Below, piece after piece: positions 1-12,174 of a DNA stretch of 64,000 nucleotides (within the stretch, counting starts at the first letter, position 1; each line of letters starts with the position of its first letter). Location: the NCBI GenBank assembly GCA_015501075.1, contig JADNYJ010000010.1, positions 248,001 to 312,000 on the forward strand, given 5' to 3'. The DNA comes from Gymnopilus junonius (taxonomy: Eukaryota > Basidiomycota > Agaricomycetes > Agaricales > Galerinaceae). Position numbers and translations under genes: made by a program. The notes under the pieces are model-generated. The model was given only the letters and a program-made list of their open reading frames with translations. It did no database searches and had not been told where the DNA came from.

Positions 1-1
1 G

Positions 2-770
2 GCCGTGGCTAACTCTCGCCTCAAGCTTGTTATCAACACAACCTGTCGAAAACATCATAAACCATTTTATGCTGGAGGCACTTACGGATTAATTGGATAT
101 ATTTTCTGCGATCTTTTGACGCATGAATACCTCATTCCGTGAGAAGTCGAGCACCCGAAATCTTGAGACGGCTAATCTCTATCTCTACCAGGCAGCGCTC
201 TGCGCCACAGGATCAGCCAAAAACCGTCAAAGCAGCTGTTACTTATTCACCACTTCTTGATGCACTTCGCTACTCGTGGGCAAGTCTTACTAAAAGACAA
301 ACAAAAGAAGTAAACCCGGCCATTCACTTTGCTGTTACCGGTAGATTTGATTTCTGTATATCTTCCTTTGCGCGTTATTGACTAATTGAAATGTACCAGC
401 CCTTTGGCAATTCCAATTTATACACAATACTTTGCCTAATGACATCAGTCAAGCAGACCAACTCGAAAAAATTTCAAACACACTTATTGCAGAGGCGGAA
501 GTGCATAAACAAGTTCTTACTGCCGAACCTCGAACTCTCATTGAGTATGTTTTCTATTTGCCTATTTTTACAAGTCATCGGAATCCTCTTTCTAGTTCAA
601 TAGCAACTACTGCTGATCACGAGTTCTCTCCTGTCTGCGCCATAGTCGGCGGTATGCTGGGCCAGGATATTCTAAAAGCGCTTGGTGGTCGCGAACCTCC
701 CATTGCCAATTTCTTCGTATTTGACGGCAACGTGGGAGCAGGTACTGTCTGTCGACTCAACATGTCTTAA
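2..770 (+). CDS. AOS1: SUMO-activating enzyme E1 subunit Aos1, C-terminal part
   Basis: This is the 3' part of the smaller SUMO E1 subunit, which pairs with Uba2 to adenylate SUMO in the nucleus. The gene starts before the window. Four exons join cleanly: 2-138, 192-340, 400-544 and 596-770, with GT-AG introns of 53, 59 and 51 nt. The first exon reads INTTCRKHHKPFYAGGTYGL, which matches the segment before the SUMO E1 'F.G..YG..GY.F.DL' stretch. The last exon carries EFSPVCAIVGGMLGQDILKA followed by LGGREPPIANFFVFDG, the classic ThiF/Aos1 C-terminal helix-strand block. No frameshift is needed, in contrast with the next genes. A general UBA/THIF-fold protein is the only alternative, and the specific C-terminal block favours Aos1. 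Confidence 0.9.
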
Positions 771-1693
771 GATGTTTCGCTGTTTCGCTGTTTTGCAGTC
801 TACGTAACATAGGTCTGACCAATCGCAAGGGTTTCTCTAAAAAGTGATGTGTGGCTTCTCCGATATTCGACCCCGTAGGAAGGTATTGATTTAGGCTCGC
901 AAGCTCGGTTATTACTGAGGTCCGCACAGTCTAATATTGTTTTTTCCTGGGAAGTCACTAATAAAAGGCTCCTACCTTATAGGTTTTCCCGAAATCATCG
1001 TCGGACTGCCAGAATCGCTCGAAAACTGCCTGTAGCCCTTGGCTGCTCACGTGTTGAGTATATAATTTCGAAGGATCCAGTAAATTTTCACCTGGGTAGT
1101 CAATGTATATTCAAGATAGTTTCCTTTTTTCGATTTGTCTTACGGCTTTTCGGATGTAGGATTTGCGAGTTGTTTCAAGAACGAGTGTTACATAGGTGTG
1201 TCGGCTACCCCAGATCTTGCTGACCACGGGCTCCGCGTTTTATCCGGGCAAGTGTATTGAAGGATATTATCTTGTCACTTTGAGGTATTTGATGGTGCAC
1301 ATTTATCTAGATGCATTTCTCCGATGACTATCGATGTTCAAATAATGTCGCTCGGTTTGATCGCGGAGATCAGATATAGAGATGGCAAGCCTGCATGGAT
1401 CCCATATTACTGGATCAGGTCATGCCTTCGACTTTCCTGGTGCCACCGACCGGAAAAGACAATCAAAGCCGTCATCAATCGGATTTCCCCACAAAGAGCC
1501 AATTCTGGTGACTGCTTGTATTCTGAAAATATCTTAGGTTCTATGGTCGTCTACGTTATAGTGGCTTATTTCCCCGCAAGCGCGCTACTTCTGCGTGCTT
1601 AAATCCACCTCTCCCGGAGATTTTCCGTCTTCCAACTTCTTTACTTGTGATTTACGATACTTGATACGATTTCAGGTCAGTTATACTTTATCC
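771..1693. other. Intergenic stretch, no gene recognised
   Basis: About 0.9 kb follows the AOS1 stop codon. The only open frames are short, start at non-conserved ATGs and resemble no family I know (for example 1324-1602, plus strand). The last 100 bases are pyrimidine-rich, including CTCTCCCGGAG and repeated TTC/TCC, and could be the promoter or leader of the broken gene that starts at 1694. I see no repeat or RNA gene here. Confidence 0.5.
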
Positions 1694-2870
1694 ATGGCGT
1701 CTGTACATTGCGTCGACAAGGAAGCCAAGCTTGAGCCAATTGCGGCTTATCTTGATGCGGTCGGTTTTCCGACCTACCACCCTCGGCTTTCAAGACCTCG
1801 TTAGCTTGCTCTGATCCTCAGGCTGTCTACGAGCAACTACATGGACATGCAGAAGTATGGTATCCCCTGTGACGAGCTGCTCAGGTTGGTCTTGGCATAG
1901 AAACAGATCCACGCATACAAAATTCTGAATACTCGTACAATGCGTCCTGGCCTGAAGACCTTAGCGGCTAATCAACTTGGGCATCACTCCAATTAACCAT
2001 TTGGGTATTAACTTGGACCTCAGGCTATATTCAAAGTGGATAAAGGGGAAAACTCGGGTAGCACACAAGGCTTTATTACCCATGACTCTTTGGAAGCAGC
2101 CTTCGGATACTCATTCAAATTGAAGCATCTGCCCCGAGTTCACCCTGTAACAATCTCTTTTAGGACGTCTCGGTAAAGATCTTATGCCAAGTTTTATAGA
2201 GTTTATTTGGCCTTGATTTTATTAGTTTTTTCCATGGCCAGATGGGGCGGTCGACGTCGAAAAAAATTAATCATGTATGAAAGCGAGTCAGGAAGAAGCA
2301 GGTTCGTGCCCTTTGCTTTTATTATGTTTCTAATGTCTTTTTGGCCTCCAATTCTTTTGCGTTGTGTGAGCACCTCAGGTTATTCGGAATTAGGTGCATC
2401 GCTATGTCGTTGTACATGTAACAGAGTCAACGATTGCGCAGAGTGTGTGCATACTCGGACTCAATTCGGGCTTGTTAATTTGAAATTCGGCAACTGCTCT
2501 TGGGTCCACTAACAAGAGTCCACTCAGAAACGGGTCAGGTCTTTGACATAATTCTGCTTGACTTCAGTCCTTGGTCACACATTCGTTGCGCCTATCCTGA
2601 TTTGCAGAAGAAATTCTACATATACAAAAATTGTGCTATTATCCAACTTCAAAGCCGATGCATTTATCACCACAGACTATCGCCGAGCGACCTGTCCATT
2701 CAACATTGGCAAGTACAAATGCACGTAGAGGCCAAGTCAGGGTTGTGGACATGCGAAACCTAAGTCGCCAAGCTTTGCTCTCCAGATGGAGAAATGTACT
2801 CGCACGCGCCACACTTGACTTTCTTTCGGATCAGACGCAGACGTTCGGCAACCTGAATTAGTACCGGCGC
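1694..2870 (+). pseudogene. Broken unidentified gene, protein-like segments in shifting frames
   Basis: No single frame is open, but several segments read like real protein. From ATG 1694 comes a segment with KLEPIAAYLDAVGFPTYHP. It continues after a frame change as GFQDLVSLL, then SDPQAVYEQLHGHAEVWYPL, then (past an in-frame TGA) QVGLGIETDPRIQNSEYSYN. From about 2029, after an acceptor-like CCTCAG, there is FKVDKGENSGSTQGFITHDS and LPRVHPVTISF. Another block near 2230-2300 and one near 2655-2860 follow. The mix of plausible exons, stops and frame jumps suggests a gene broken by indels or a decayed one. I do not recognise the family. The same kind of single-base breaks is seen in the next two genes, so assembly error is possible. 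Confidence 0.35.
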
Positions 2871-3245
2871 GCGGGTGCAATACCTCAACGTTGCAACAAC
2901 TTTCATCTCACAGTACAAGTCTTGCTAACCTCCAGATAGCGACACGTTCATAGGAAACAGAACAGCAATAATATCTTCGCAGAGTGTCATAAACTCATCC
3001 ACCGAGAATAGTTGCTAGGAGCGGACCACATCATCTGTCTCCTGAATAGCTAACCCGAGCCCCATTCTTCTCTACCATTCTGGACATCAGACCCCTAGAC
3101 CCTACCCAGTCTCCTAATCATCTGTGTTATTTAGTGCGTGATTAAAAGAGCGCATGACCCCACACGTTCTCATTCTAGATGCCATAACCAGTCAGAAAAA
3201 TCTTTGGGAAGGGCTTCGTAAAGCACAAGAATTAGGACAAGCGAG

Positions 3246-5511
3246 ATGGATCCCACGTCGCCAGATAACAATGAAGCACAAAATCGTCCACTAGGACCTG
3301 AATCAGAATTCGATTGCCGTTGTCGTCGGTTCCGGTCACGCAGGGAGTTGTGGCAGCGCTTGCTGCTATAGATGCCGGATGCAAGAAAGGTGAGCAGCTG
3401 CATCAGTCATTCGCATTGTTGGAGCCCCCCTTCCACTCCTGTCCCTTGCTTCATTATCATGCCCGCATCGACGAAATCTCGGCATTTGTCGAATATACAT
3501 TCCCTTCTTCTGAGGGGTGTAGCTGTGGCAGGCGGAGCAAGTCGAGGATGCTTTGGTGCTTATCCTTTTGCTTTGTTGCATAAGAGTGCATTGGTTACAA
3601 TGTTACACGTCTTCTCCCGTTTTCCGAGTCGGCTGGGACGGCCGGAACCTTTTTCATAAGTGCATGTATATGGCCATGTGGATGCGAACTTCTGTCTTAC
3701 TTTTGCACTTTTTTCTATGCCATGTTCTTCAATCATACTGACTATTCTTGTTGAATGCGATACTTGATGATGCATTATATCTATGGTCTTGTGGGATATG
3801 GTTCAATGTGTGGAACGGCTAACATCATGGATGACTTCAATTAACTGGCGCCCCTATCATTATTCGTCTTCGTGTCATTACTGCCGGCTGGTCATTGCCT
3901 GTGCCGACTCGTGGATCCAATATGATCTCAACTTTCTCCATTCAAAAAACTGCCTTCGCTAATGCCTATTGGGTCCGCTTCGTTGATCGGTCGCGTGGGC
4001 GTCTCGTGGTATTTGCAGTGCTTATGATCGATAAATGCCCCGAGGATTGGTTCGGTGGAAACGGATATTTCACTGCAGGGGCGCACCGCACTGTACACGC
4101 AGGACTGGATGACCTACTTCCCCTTCTGGAGATGCCGCCATCCGCAAGTGAGGTAGAACGAATCGATGTAGCTGCCTACACAGCTGAGGACTTTGCCCAT
4201 GATATTCAACGGCTCGCATCGGGCAGGGCCGATGAGCAACTCGTAAAGGCTTTGGTGCAAAGCTCTAGAGAGACTATCAAGTGGTTGAGAGAGAGGGTTG
4301 GAGTGAATTTCACGCTCTCCTATAACCGTCAGGCATATGAGGTGAACGGAAGGATCGAGTTTTGGGGTGGAATGGCGTTAAGTGTGAAAGAGGGAGGCAA
4401 GGGATTGATGGAATCTCATGCCAGAACGCTGAAAGAAGCAGGAGCGGAAATATGGTTTGAGGCGAAAGCTACAGGCTTGATTGTGAATAATGGAGAGGTT
4501 GGAGGTATTGTTCTCGAACGACGTGGTAAAAATGTCAGGATCAAGGCACGCTCGGGTCGTTCTTGCTGCCGGAGGGTTCGAGGCCAGTCGCGAAATGAGA
4601 ACTAAGTATTTGGGCAAAGAATGGGTTAACGCCAGAGTAAGTCTTAGTTTGACACGTCTGACGCGTGTTAAACCGTTACAGGTACGAGGAACACCATATA
4701 ATACAGGCGATGGGTTCACTCTTGCTCAGTCCGTAGGAGCGAAGATGGGTGGTGACTGGGCAGGATGCCATAGCACTGCATGGGACGCAAATACGTCTGT
4801 GGATTTCAGGGGAAAGAGAGATGACAAACCAATACACTAAGTCTGGATACCCACTTGGCATCATGGTCAACGTGCACGGACGACGATTCGTTGATGAAGG
4901 AGAGGACTTCCGGAACTATACTTATGCAAAATTTGGCAGGGCAATTTTGCAGCAGCCAGGGGGTATGCATTTCAAATTTGGGACGCGAAGGTGTTGGACC
5001 ACCTGAGGAAGGAGGAGTATGACGACGGTGTGGTAAAAAAGGCTTGGGCGCAGAGCATCGAGGAACTGGCAGATAAACTTGCTGGAGCAGAATGGGGATT
5101 GACGGATAAGCGTCAGCTTGTGGAGACCATTCAAGTGTTCAATGACGCGGTCAAGAGCAGCCCAAGACCAGAATGGAACCCTGCAATAAAGGATGGACGG
5201 TCGACCCAATCGCACGAGGCAAAGCTCACGATTCCGAAATCAAATTGGGCACTAACTATTGAAGAAGCACCCTTCATGGCTGTGAAAGTAGCTTGTGGGA
5301 TCACGTTTACGTTTGGAGGACTGGCAATCGATCCACAGACAGCTGGAGTGATGTCAGGCGAGACGGGAAGGCTATACCAGGACTATTCTGTACTGGAGAG
5401 ATGGTAGGAGGATTATTTTATGGTAATTACCCAGGAGGAAGTGGCTTGACAGCCGGGGCCGTGTTTGGGCGCAAAGCTGGAAAAGGTGCAGGAGAAAGAA
5501 TGGGACAGTGA
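3246..5511 (+). pseudogene. FAD-dependent fumarate-reductase/tricarballylate-dehydrogenase-like flavoprotein, frameshifted as assembled
   Basis: The product belongs to the FAD-binding oxidoreductase family 2 (fumarate reductase flavoprotein / TcuA-like, about 480 aa). The ATG at 3246 leads into the dinucleotide-binding motif AVVVGSGHAG and VVAALAAIDAGCKK. After a 629-nt intron (3390-4018) it continues as LMIDKCPEDWFGGNGYFTAG AHRTVHAG, then QAYEVNGRIEFWGGMALSVK, LAAGGFEASREMRTKYLG, RGTPYNTGDGFTLAQSVGA, SGYPLGIMVNVHGRRFVDEG and finally the FAD-domain end FCTGEMVGGLFYGNYPGGSG. A short intron lies at 4637-4680. The frame must change at about 3308, 3342, 4550, 4815, 4960 and 5375, each by one base. 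The protein between the breaks is well conserved, with no missense decay visible. I therefore favour sequencing indels over true loss, but as assembled the gene is broken. Confidence 0.8.
3449..3655 (+). other. Open frame inside the long intron of the flavoprotein gene
   Basis: An ATG-initiated open frame of about 68 codons lies wholly inside the 629-nt intron of the flavoprotein gene. It reads MPASTKSRHLSNIHSLLLRG, then VAVAGGASRGCF and a hydrophobic-basic tail. The start could fit a mitochondrial presequence (S, T, R, K and L rich, no acidic residues at first), but I find no family. Two minus-strand frames overlap it. It may be a nested small gene, part of an insertion, or chance. Confidence 0.15.
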
Positions 5512-5574
5512 CGTCACAAGTGATCCATAGTACAATGTTAGTCGCTTTGCTTCAGTTTAGATAGATGAATTGAA

Positions 5575-8500
5575 ATGGCGACCAACGCCGACGACCTTCA
5601 GCAGGCTATCACACAGCGGCAGGACACGCAAGATTCTGCAGAGACTGTCACACAGCAGCCTCATCATGTTCACTATCCAGACTTGCCCCAGCCTAGTTCA
5701 ATGGAACACCCCTCCCACACCGTATCTCGCATGCCCGCCTTCAGGACTTCGCCAGATACGCCTTCTACCAGGACCGGTCCCCCTCGTTCACTTTCATTTG
5801 CATACAGCCTCCCCGGCTCTCCTTCGCTCGGCTCTCGACCATTTTCAGTTTCAGAAGACCACCCCCTCGATACCTCTCTAATGGATGATACCAATTTTTC
5901 TTATGCAGGTGCTAACACTGAGTTCCGTGGTGTTCTTGAAAAGTTATCTTTCCAGGACCAACTCGACCGCAAGGGTAAGCGACGTCAGACAGAGAGATTG
6001 ACTCGGATGACAGTTGGAACCTCAACCCTATGAGATGGTTCCAGGAGTCCCCAAAGGAAGAGAAACCCGCCATGGACTTTCCAATGTCGCCTTCATTGGG
6101 CGCCAACCAACAACCCTCGGCACCTACTTCAGACAGTGAGCGGCCAGGGCAGACCGTATGTGAGGAGCCAGATGGACGTTCCTCCTTCCTTCGTGTTCCT
6201 AAGCGTGGTGAATCCGCGAAAGCTCTCAGCCCTCCTCTGAATTCCAGAAGTGGTGCTCTCCGCCGCGCATTTTCCGTTCCCCATTCCAGAAGAAGCTCGG
6301 TGTCCAAAGACAAGGAAAAATCAGAAGATAAAGAACCGACGACTGGTGTAGCAAAATGGGCCAAGCTGCGTTCACTGCTCCCTCATATTGTCTATCCAGA
6401 CGAGTCTATTATTCCTGGCCCATCCGCGGTAACTTCTCAAGCAGTCAATATTACTGATGAGTTGATCACTGGAGGTCTGTCTACACTCATACTACGTTTA
6501 TGGTTCGAGAGAGATGAGAAAGGGCATAGGAGAGTCCCGCTTCTTTTTCATCGCCTTCGCATTCGAGTCAGCGACAGCTTGCATCCTATGCACCAGACAA
6601 AATCCGTTTTTCGCATTGAGTGTGAATATGCCAATGGGGCCGTCCGATGGGTAGTATATCGTGAATTACGGGATTTTCTGTCCCTTCATGCACACTATAC
6701 CGTTTCCAATGTCTATAACCGGAACGTGGACAAAATGCCCGAGTTTCCTACCACCAGTCTACCCTACTTTAAATTCCTCAGCCGAGAGAAAGGTGGAAAG
6801 GTGGACAAGACAGACTTTGCGCGTCTTCAGCGTGAAGCTTTGGAAAATTATCTCATTGGGCTTATCCGTGCTGTGGTACGCTTTCATATCCACGAAGGTT
6901 CAATTATCCCAAGTTCTGATCAACGTCACAGATGTTCCATCCATCCTCTAATAGACTCGCTGGCTTTCTTGAGATCAGTGCTTTATCAACAGCATTGACA
7001 AAGACTGGTGGTGCTCAGTACAAAGCTGGTTACCTGAGGATTGAAGCCAATACAAATGGAGGGACCAGCTTTGGACGCAAGTCTGCCAGCTGGAAAGACC
7101 GAAAGGAGTCTAGATGGTGTGCCGTACACGAAAGTTACCTCGTGGTAGTTGAGGAGCCTGGAGAAGTAAGTCCCAGGCCTTCCCGAAAAAAACGAAAAGC
7201 ATTAAATTTGTAATCTAGCTCACGATATGGGATGTATTTATGTTGGACCAGGATTTCAGGATTGAACGGCCAAAGCGATATTACCGCCAGGGCCTTGGAA
7301 ATTTATTGCATGGTCAGGAGAAGACTGAAATCGAGAGACCACAGCAAAAACATGCTACTGACAGCGCGGAGCAGGAAAAAGAGCAAGATTCTCGCCATTC
7401 CCACCCTCCTTCTTTAATGGCCAAAAATCACGACTCAGAGTGTACGTCAATAATATCTTCTATCAAGACCCAGCTGTCCAAAGTGTTTCATTTGGATGGC
7501 GATAGCGCATCCCCACACTCCAATGCCAGTGCTCTCAGACGCGAAGGAAAGCCAAAGTCACGGAGATGACGAGACAGACCAGAGTGCTTCGTCAATTGGG
7601 TCCCCTCTTCCTTCCAGGCCTCCCACCCCTATGCTTGATCCCTCAACAAATACAAACCCTATACATGAAGGACACCCTGACGAAGATCATGGAAATAAGG
7701 ACCATGAGGGCTCTAAAACAGAAAAGGCGAAGCAAGCTGCGAAGGTCTCGGGTGACGTCTCCAAGCACACCTTCTACATTGTGAATTCCAATGAGACTGA
7801 AGCTTTTCGCTAGGAATGAGGTAAGTTAAGATTTTTTCTATTGACTTCCGATGATCTAATACTCCTTACAGCGACAAATGCTACAGTTTATTACTGCATT
7901 TGAAAGACAGCTGCGACGTCGCATTATACCGGCAGCAATCGTTTTGACAGTTTTGCACCGATTCGGCTGAATGTTGCTGCTCAATGGCTTGTGGACGGTG
8001 TGAGTGCCTTTTTTCAGACACTGTTACTATACTTTAGTGCGTACACAATAATGCTTCTATAGCGCGATTATTTTTGGAATCTTTCTCGAGCAATGCTCCT
8101 CGCAAAGGAGAGCATCTACATCCACGACTGGTGGCTTTCTCCTGGTAAGCTTTAATTCATCCTTTACAAAACACCCTTATACTGACGTCTTGGCTTTCCT
8201 AATATCATATCTGCCCCTTTCGAACGGATCTATACCCCTATCCGTGCAACAGAGTTACAGATGCGGCGGCCCGAGAAAGACAAGTACCGCTTGGATAGGC
8301 TATTGGAGAGGAAGGCAAAGGAAGGAGTCAAGATCTATGTCATCCTTTAGTAAGTACCGCTTTTTCGCAGAAAATATTGTCCTTGCGGCTCATTACCTTC
8401 TTGCTCTGCAGTCAGGAGGTGTCGAATCGCACCACCCCAACAGATAGCAAGTACGTAGCTTATCTCAATGTGCCTCTTTTCACTTCCTTCAGCACTCCGC

Positions 8501-11500
8501 GTGGTGGACATCACAGCTGATGAATGTATCTTTGTCTATATTCAGTTATGCAAAGCAGCGTCTGATAGGCATGCATCCAAATGTTATGGTGCAAAGATCG
8601 CCATCACATTTCCAGACGGGTACCTTCTACTGGGCTCATGTGGGGAATTGCGTTCTTTTATTACAATGCACGGAGCCTGACTCGTCATTGTTCTATTCTT
8701 ATCCGAAATTCGCGGCTCCTCCAGCACGAGAAACTCTGTGTCATAGACCAGACCATCGCATTCATGGGCGGGTTAGACCTTTGTTTTGGGAGGTGATTAT
8801 TGGTTCTATCTCTCGCTTGTGACGCGAACCTGCTAACTTCGGTTCGTTTCAGATGGGACACCCCTCAGCATGTTTTGACAGACGACACTGCAGGCACTGA
8901 CAGGTCTGAAATATGGCCTGGTGTGTTCGATTCCACACGGATGAAGTGCAAAGACATGAACTAAATTCCGTGATTATTGACAGGAAAGGACTACAGCAAC
9001 CCGCGTATGTCCGACTTTTATAACTTACATAAACCTGAAGAGGACATGTATGACCGCACCAAGATCCCAAGGATGCCTTGGTACGTCGGATTTGGCCTCA
9101 CACTCCTCCCGGCTTACTTGAGCGCTTTGAAAGGCATGACGTCTCTATGCAGATAGAAGTGGGCAACCTGCAAGAGATCTAGCGCGTCACTTCGTTCAGC
9201 GGTGAGTTTCGGCGGTGTCATGCTGCGCATTACCCAAGGGCGTTCTAATATTGACATCGCCTCCATCTCCTTCCCCGATGTCAAAGATGGAACTATCTCC
9301 TGAGAATAAAGGTCCGTTCTAGTATCTAGCTGGCCGAAATGTTCGGTTCCTCTTTCATTTGTGTTGATTTTAGAACCATACGCGGGTCATGCCTTTTCTA
9401 TTGCCGCCGTCAGAGTTCAGGCCAGGGGAGTTGACGCAAATGGGACTGACAGGAACTTGTGAGCTGCAAATATGCAGGTCGGCTGGTCCATGGTCCCTTG
9501 GCACCCCTAGCAGAATAGAGCATTCGATTCAAAATGCATATTTGAAAGGTCCGTTTCATGCTATACTTGCCTCATTGCCACGTTTCTCATATAGACTCAA
9601 TCGCATTGGTCCCTTCTGTCTTGGCACATCCTCCGCGGAATGCAGCTATCCAGATGTCGGAGCACTTTGTCTACATTGAGAACCAATTTTTTATCACATC
9701 GTAAGCCCCTTCCTTGACATCTGCCTTGTTATTGATTACCAAATATACTCTTATTTTATCCAACAGAACGGTGGTGAACGATGTCAAGATCGAGAATAAA
9801 ATTGGAGACGCCATCGTTCATCGTATCCTTCGAGCACATCGCGACCGAACTCCGTGGATGTGTTGTATTTTAATTCCTGTCTTACCTGGCTTTACCTTTC
9901 CTATCGACCACAGCGACGCTAGTGCTGTATGCTTATTTGATGCCTCCGATTCACTCGCAGAAGGTTCTAACGTAGGTCCTTAGATCCGGATAATCGTCGA
10001 ATGCCAGAATAGGACCATTTCACGAGGACCTCATTCTATCTTCTCTCGACTCCGGAAAGAAGGCATTAATGTAAGCGGAACTTTTTTTCTATTTGGTTCG
10101 TGCTAATGCAAGTTATGATAGCCTGATGACCATATTTCTGTGTTTTCTCTTCGTAACTGGGCTAAGATGAGAGGCGATGTCCTGACCACTGAACAAGTGG
10201 GTCCTTCCTTACTATTTCAAGCATTATTACTAAGTTTGGTCGTAGGTGTACATTCATGGCAAGGTGTGCATTGTGGATGACCGGCTGGCTATCATTGGTA
10301 GCGCCAATATCAATGAACGGTCACAAAGAGGCGACAGAGATTCGGAACTGGCAGCCGTAATAAGAGATACAGATATGATTGATAGGTAGGTGTGCCTTCT
10401 TTGATCCTCCTATCTTTGTGTTTCTTCTGTTCTCATGTCGTTCTCTTTTTTTTAGTACCATGGCAGGAAAGCCTTTCAAAGTAGGACGCTTTGCCCACAC
10501 CCTGCGCATGCGACTAATGCGAGAGCATCTTGGAATCGATGTCGATGCATTGGACGAGGAAGATATCATGGCCCATCAGCCAGTCAAACCGGAGTATGAG
10601 CAAGACGTCTGGGATCCCGATCAAGAGCAGGAATACGGAGAGGAAGGCGGTGTGACCTATATCAAGAAGTCTGAGCAAAAGTCGCGAACTGGTACTATGG
10701 CAGCCAATGCAATGGATAGCATAAACCAAGGTTTGCAGTTCCCAACTCTAGGATTTTACAATCTGACGATCGCCTTTGGACAGCCGCCGATGCATGGGCA
10801 GAAGCATCTTCCAACACAACATCCAATGTCCTTCGGAAAGTCGGTCTCGTGCACGGTCAACCAGGACAAGATATTGGGGCGAAGACGTTAGAGGCCGAAC
10901 GTAAAGATTATAATGAAGAAGGTCAACAATTAGATGGATTTGCAAGTTCTGTTGTACCTACTTTAGAAGAAATAACGCTCGAAGAGCGAAGACCATCCAA
11001 AGAAAAGGCTGATGAAGGTCGAGATACGCAGAACCATCGTGAGGATTCTCGTGATGAAGGTGACGCCGAAGAACACGTTCATGGTGGCGGCGCACATGAG
11101 CCTCGTTCCGAAGACGGTGTGCTATTTGGGACACCAGCAGATGCACCATCTCCCGGCGTTGATAACAAACCTCGGTGCGGTCTCGGAAGGACGACACTGA
11201 CGAAGAACAGCAAGCAGCGCCGGGCGCCAGGACATCAATCAGGGAGAACTTAGCGAACAGACCCGGAAAGAAGCACCATTGGACTGTCGTGACTGTCAAG
11301 CCCCGAGTCGAACCGGAGGACTTTGAAGATCCTTTATCGGAAAGCTTTTGGAAAGACATATGGGTAGCCAGTGCCATTCACAATGTCAGTGCTCGATGAC
11401 TCCTATCTCAGCATATTTTTACTGCAAACAGGTCAGACTGATCAAGCTCTGTCTCTTTCTTAGACGGAAATATACCGGAAGGTTTTCCATGCAGTGCCAG

Positions 11501-12106
11501 ATGACCTTGTTACGACTTGGAAGCAGTACAAGGAATTTGTAACGTGGCACGAGCGGTTGAGCAGGCCTGTAAAATTGTCGAGCTCATAAATGGATCTACC
11601 TTGAACTGACCGCCTTAACTCTAGACTCGTGGTAGCAATATTGGAGAGCCAGTAGCGCGCGTTCCATCGGAAACGAGTTACGGAGATGAAAATACGCAGG
11701 AATATGATGCTACCGACTTGGCTTCTCAGACGACAAAGGAAGAAACAGACGATGCACCAACTACTCCATCATATGGCGGCGTCACGCCATCCTCTTCGAA
11801 TGAAGGCTCTTCCAAACAACGTCGGCACGCCAGAGGTTCGGACCCTTTCGAGAAATGGGAACGGGATGAAATGGAAAAACTATTGGAGCAGCTTAATGGG
11901 CAGCTGGGTAATCGTGATTTCTTATCCAACTCGCCTGTTGCCCTGACTAATGTTATGCAGTGGTCTACCCCCACCGATTTTTGGAAGGCGAAGACATTGC
12001 GAATAACTTCCTCTTCAATGCTGATAGGTTTGTTTTGACCAAACACCTCCCTAACTGACTTTTAACGTGTAGTTCCAGGTTGCTTCCTCTACCCATATAC
12101 GATTAG
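5575..12106 (+). CDS. Phospholipase D1 (PX-PH-PLD), many introns, frameshifted as assembled
   Basis: A PtdIns-dependent phospholipase D of about 1,800 aa that hydrolyses phosphatidylcholine to phosphatidic acid at membranes. In order: a disordered Pro/Ser-rich N-terminus; a PX domain (about 6600-6875; [40 protein letters not shown]); a PH domain (6932-7165, intron 6876-6931); the PLD core with [10 protein letters not shown], the first HKD as [19 protein letters not shown] (about 8729-8785), [19 protein letters not shown], and the second HKD as [20 protein letters not shown] with NERS (about 10255-10320); then a disordered tail, [13 protein letters not shown] and the terminal LLPLPIYD. Around 18 GT-AG introns can be placed. 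Single-base frame breaks occur near 5985, 7560, 7790, 7912, 7943, 9158, 10750 and 11180. Both catalytic HKD motifs and their splice sites are intact, so I annotate a gene damaged by indels, probably assembly errors. The start is the first ATG of the long N-terminal frame. Confidence 0.88.
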
Positions 12107-12159
12107 GCCCACCATTACGTGTTTATAACATCATTGTTTTATATACTTCTTCTCATGAG

Positions 12160-12174
12160 TAGGGCTGTCCACCG
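12160..12174 (+). repeat. Left terminal inverted repeat of the hAT MITE
   Basis: TAGGGCTGTCCACCG pairs with the right end of the element with one mismatch (C versus G at base 6). The match weakens after base 15, although the following CGCCGT/GCGCCGTAA stretches remain similar. It directly abuts the left CTCATGAG duplication. Confidence 0.9.

Noticed and set aside
1324..1602. 92-codon plus-strand frame after AOS1
   Set aside because: No conserved motif and no splice partner; composition does not look coding.
5912..6364. 150-codon minus-strand frame
   Set aside because: It is antisense to the conserved N-terminal part of the phospholipase D gene and has no family resemblance.
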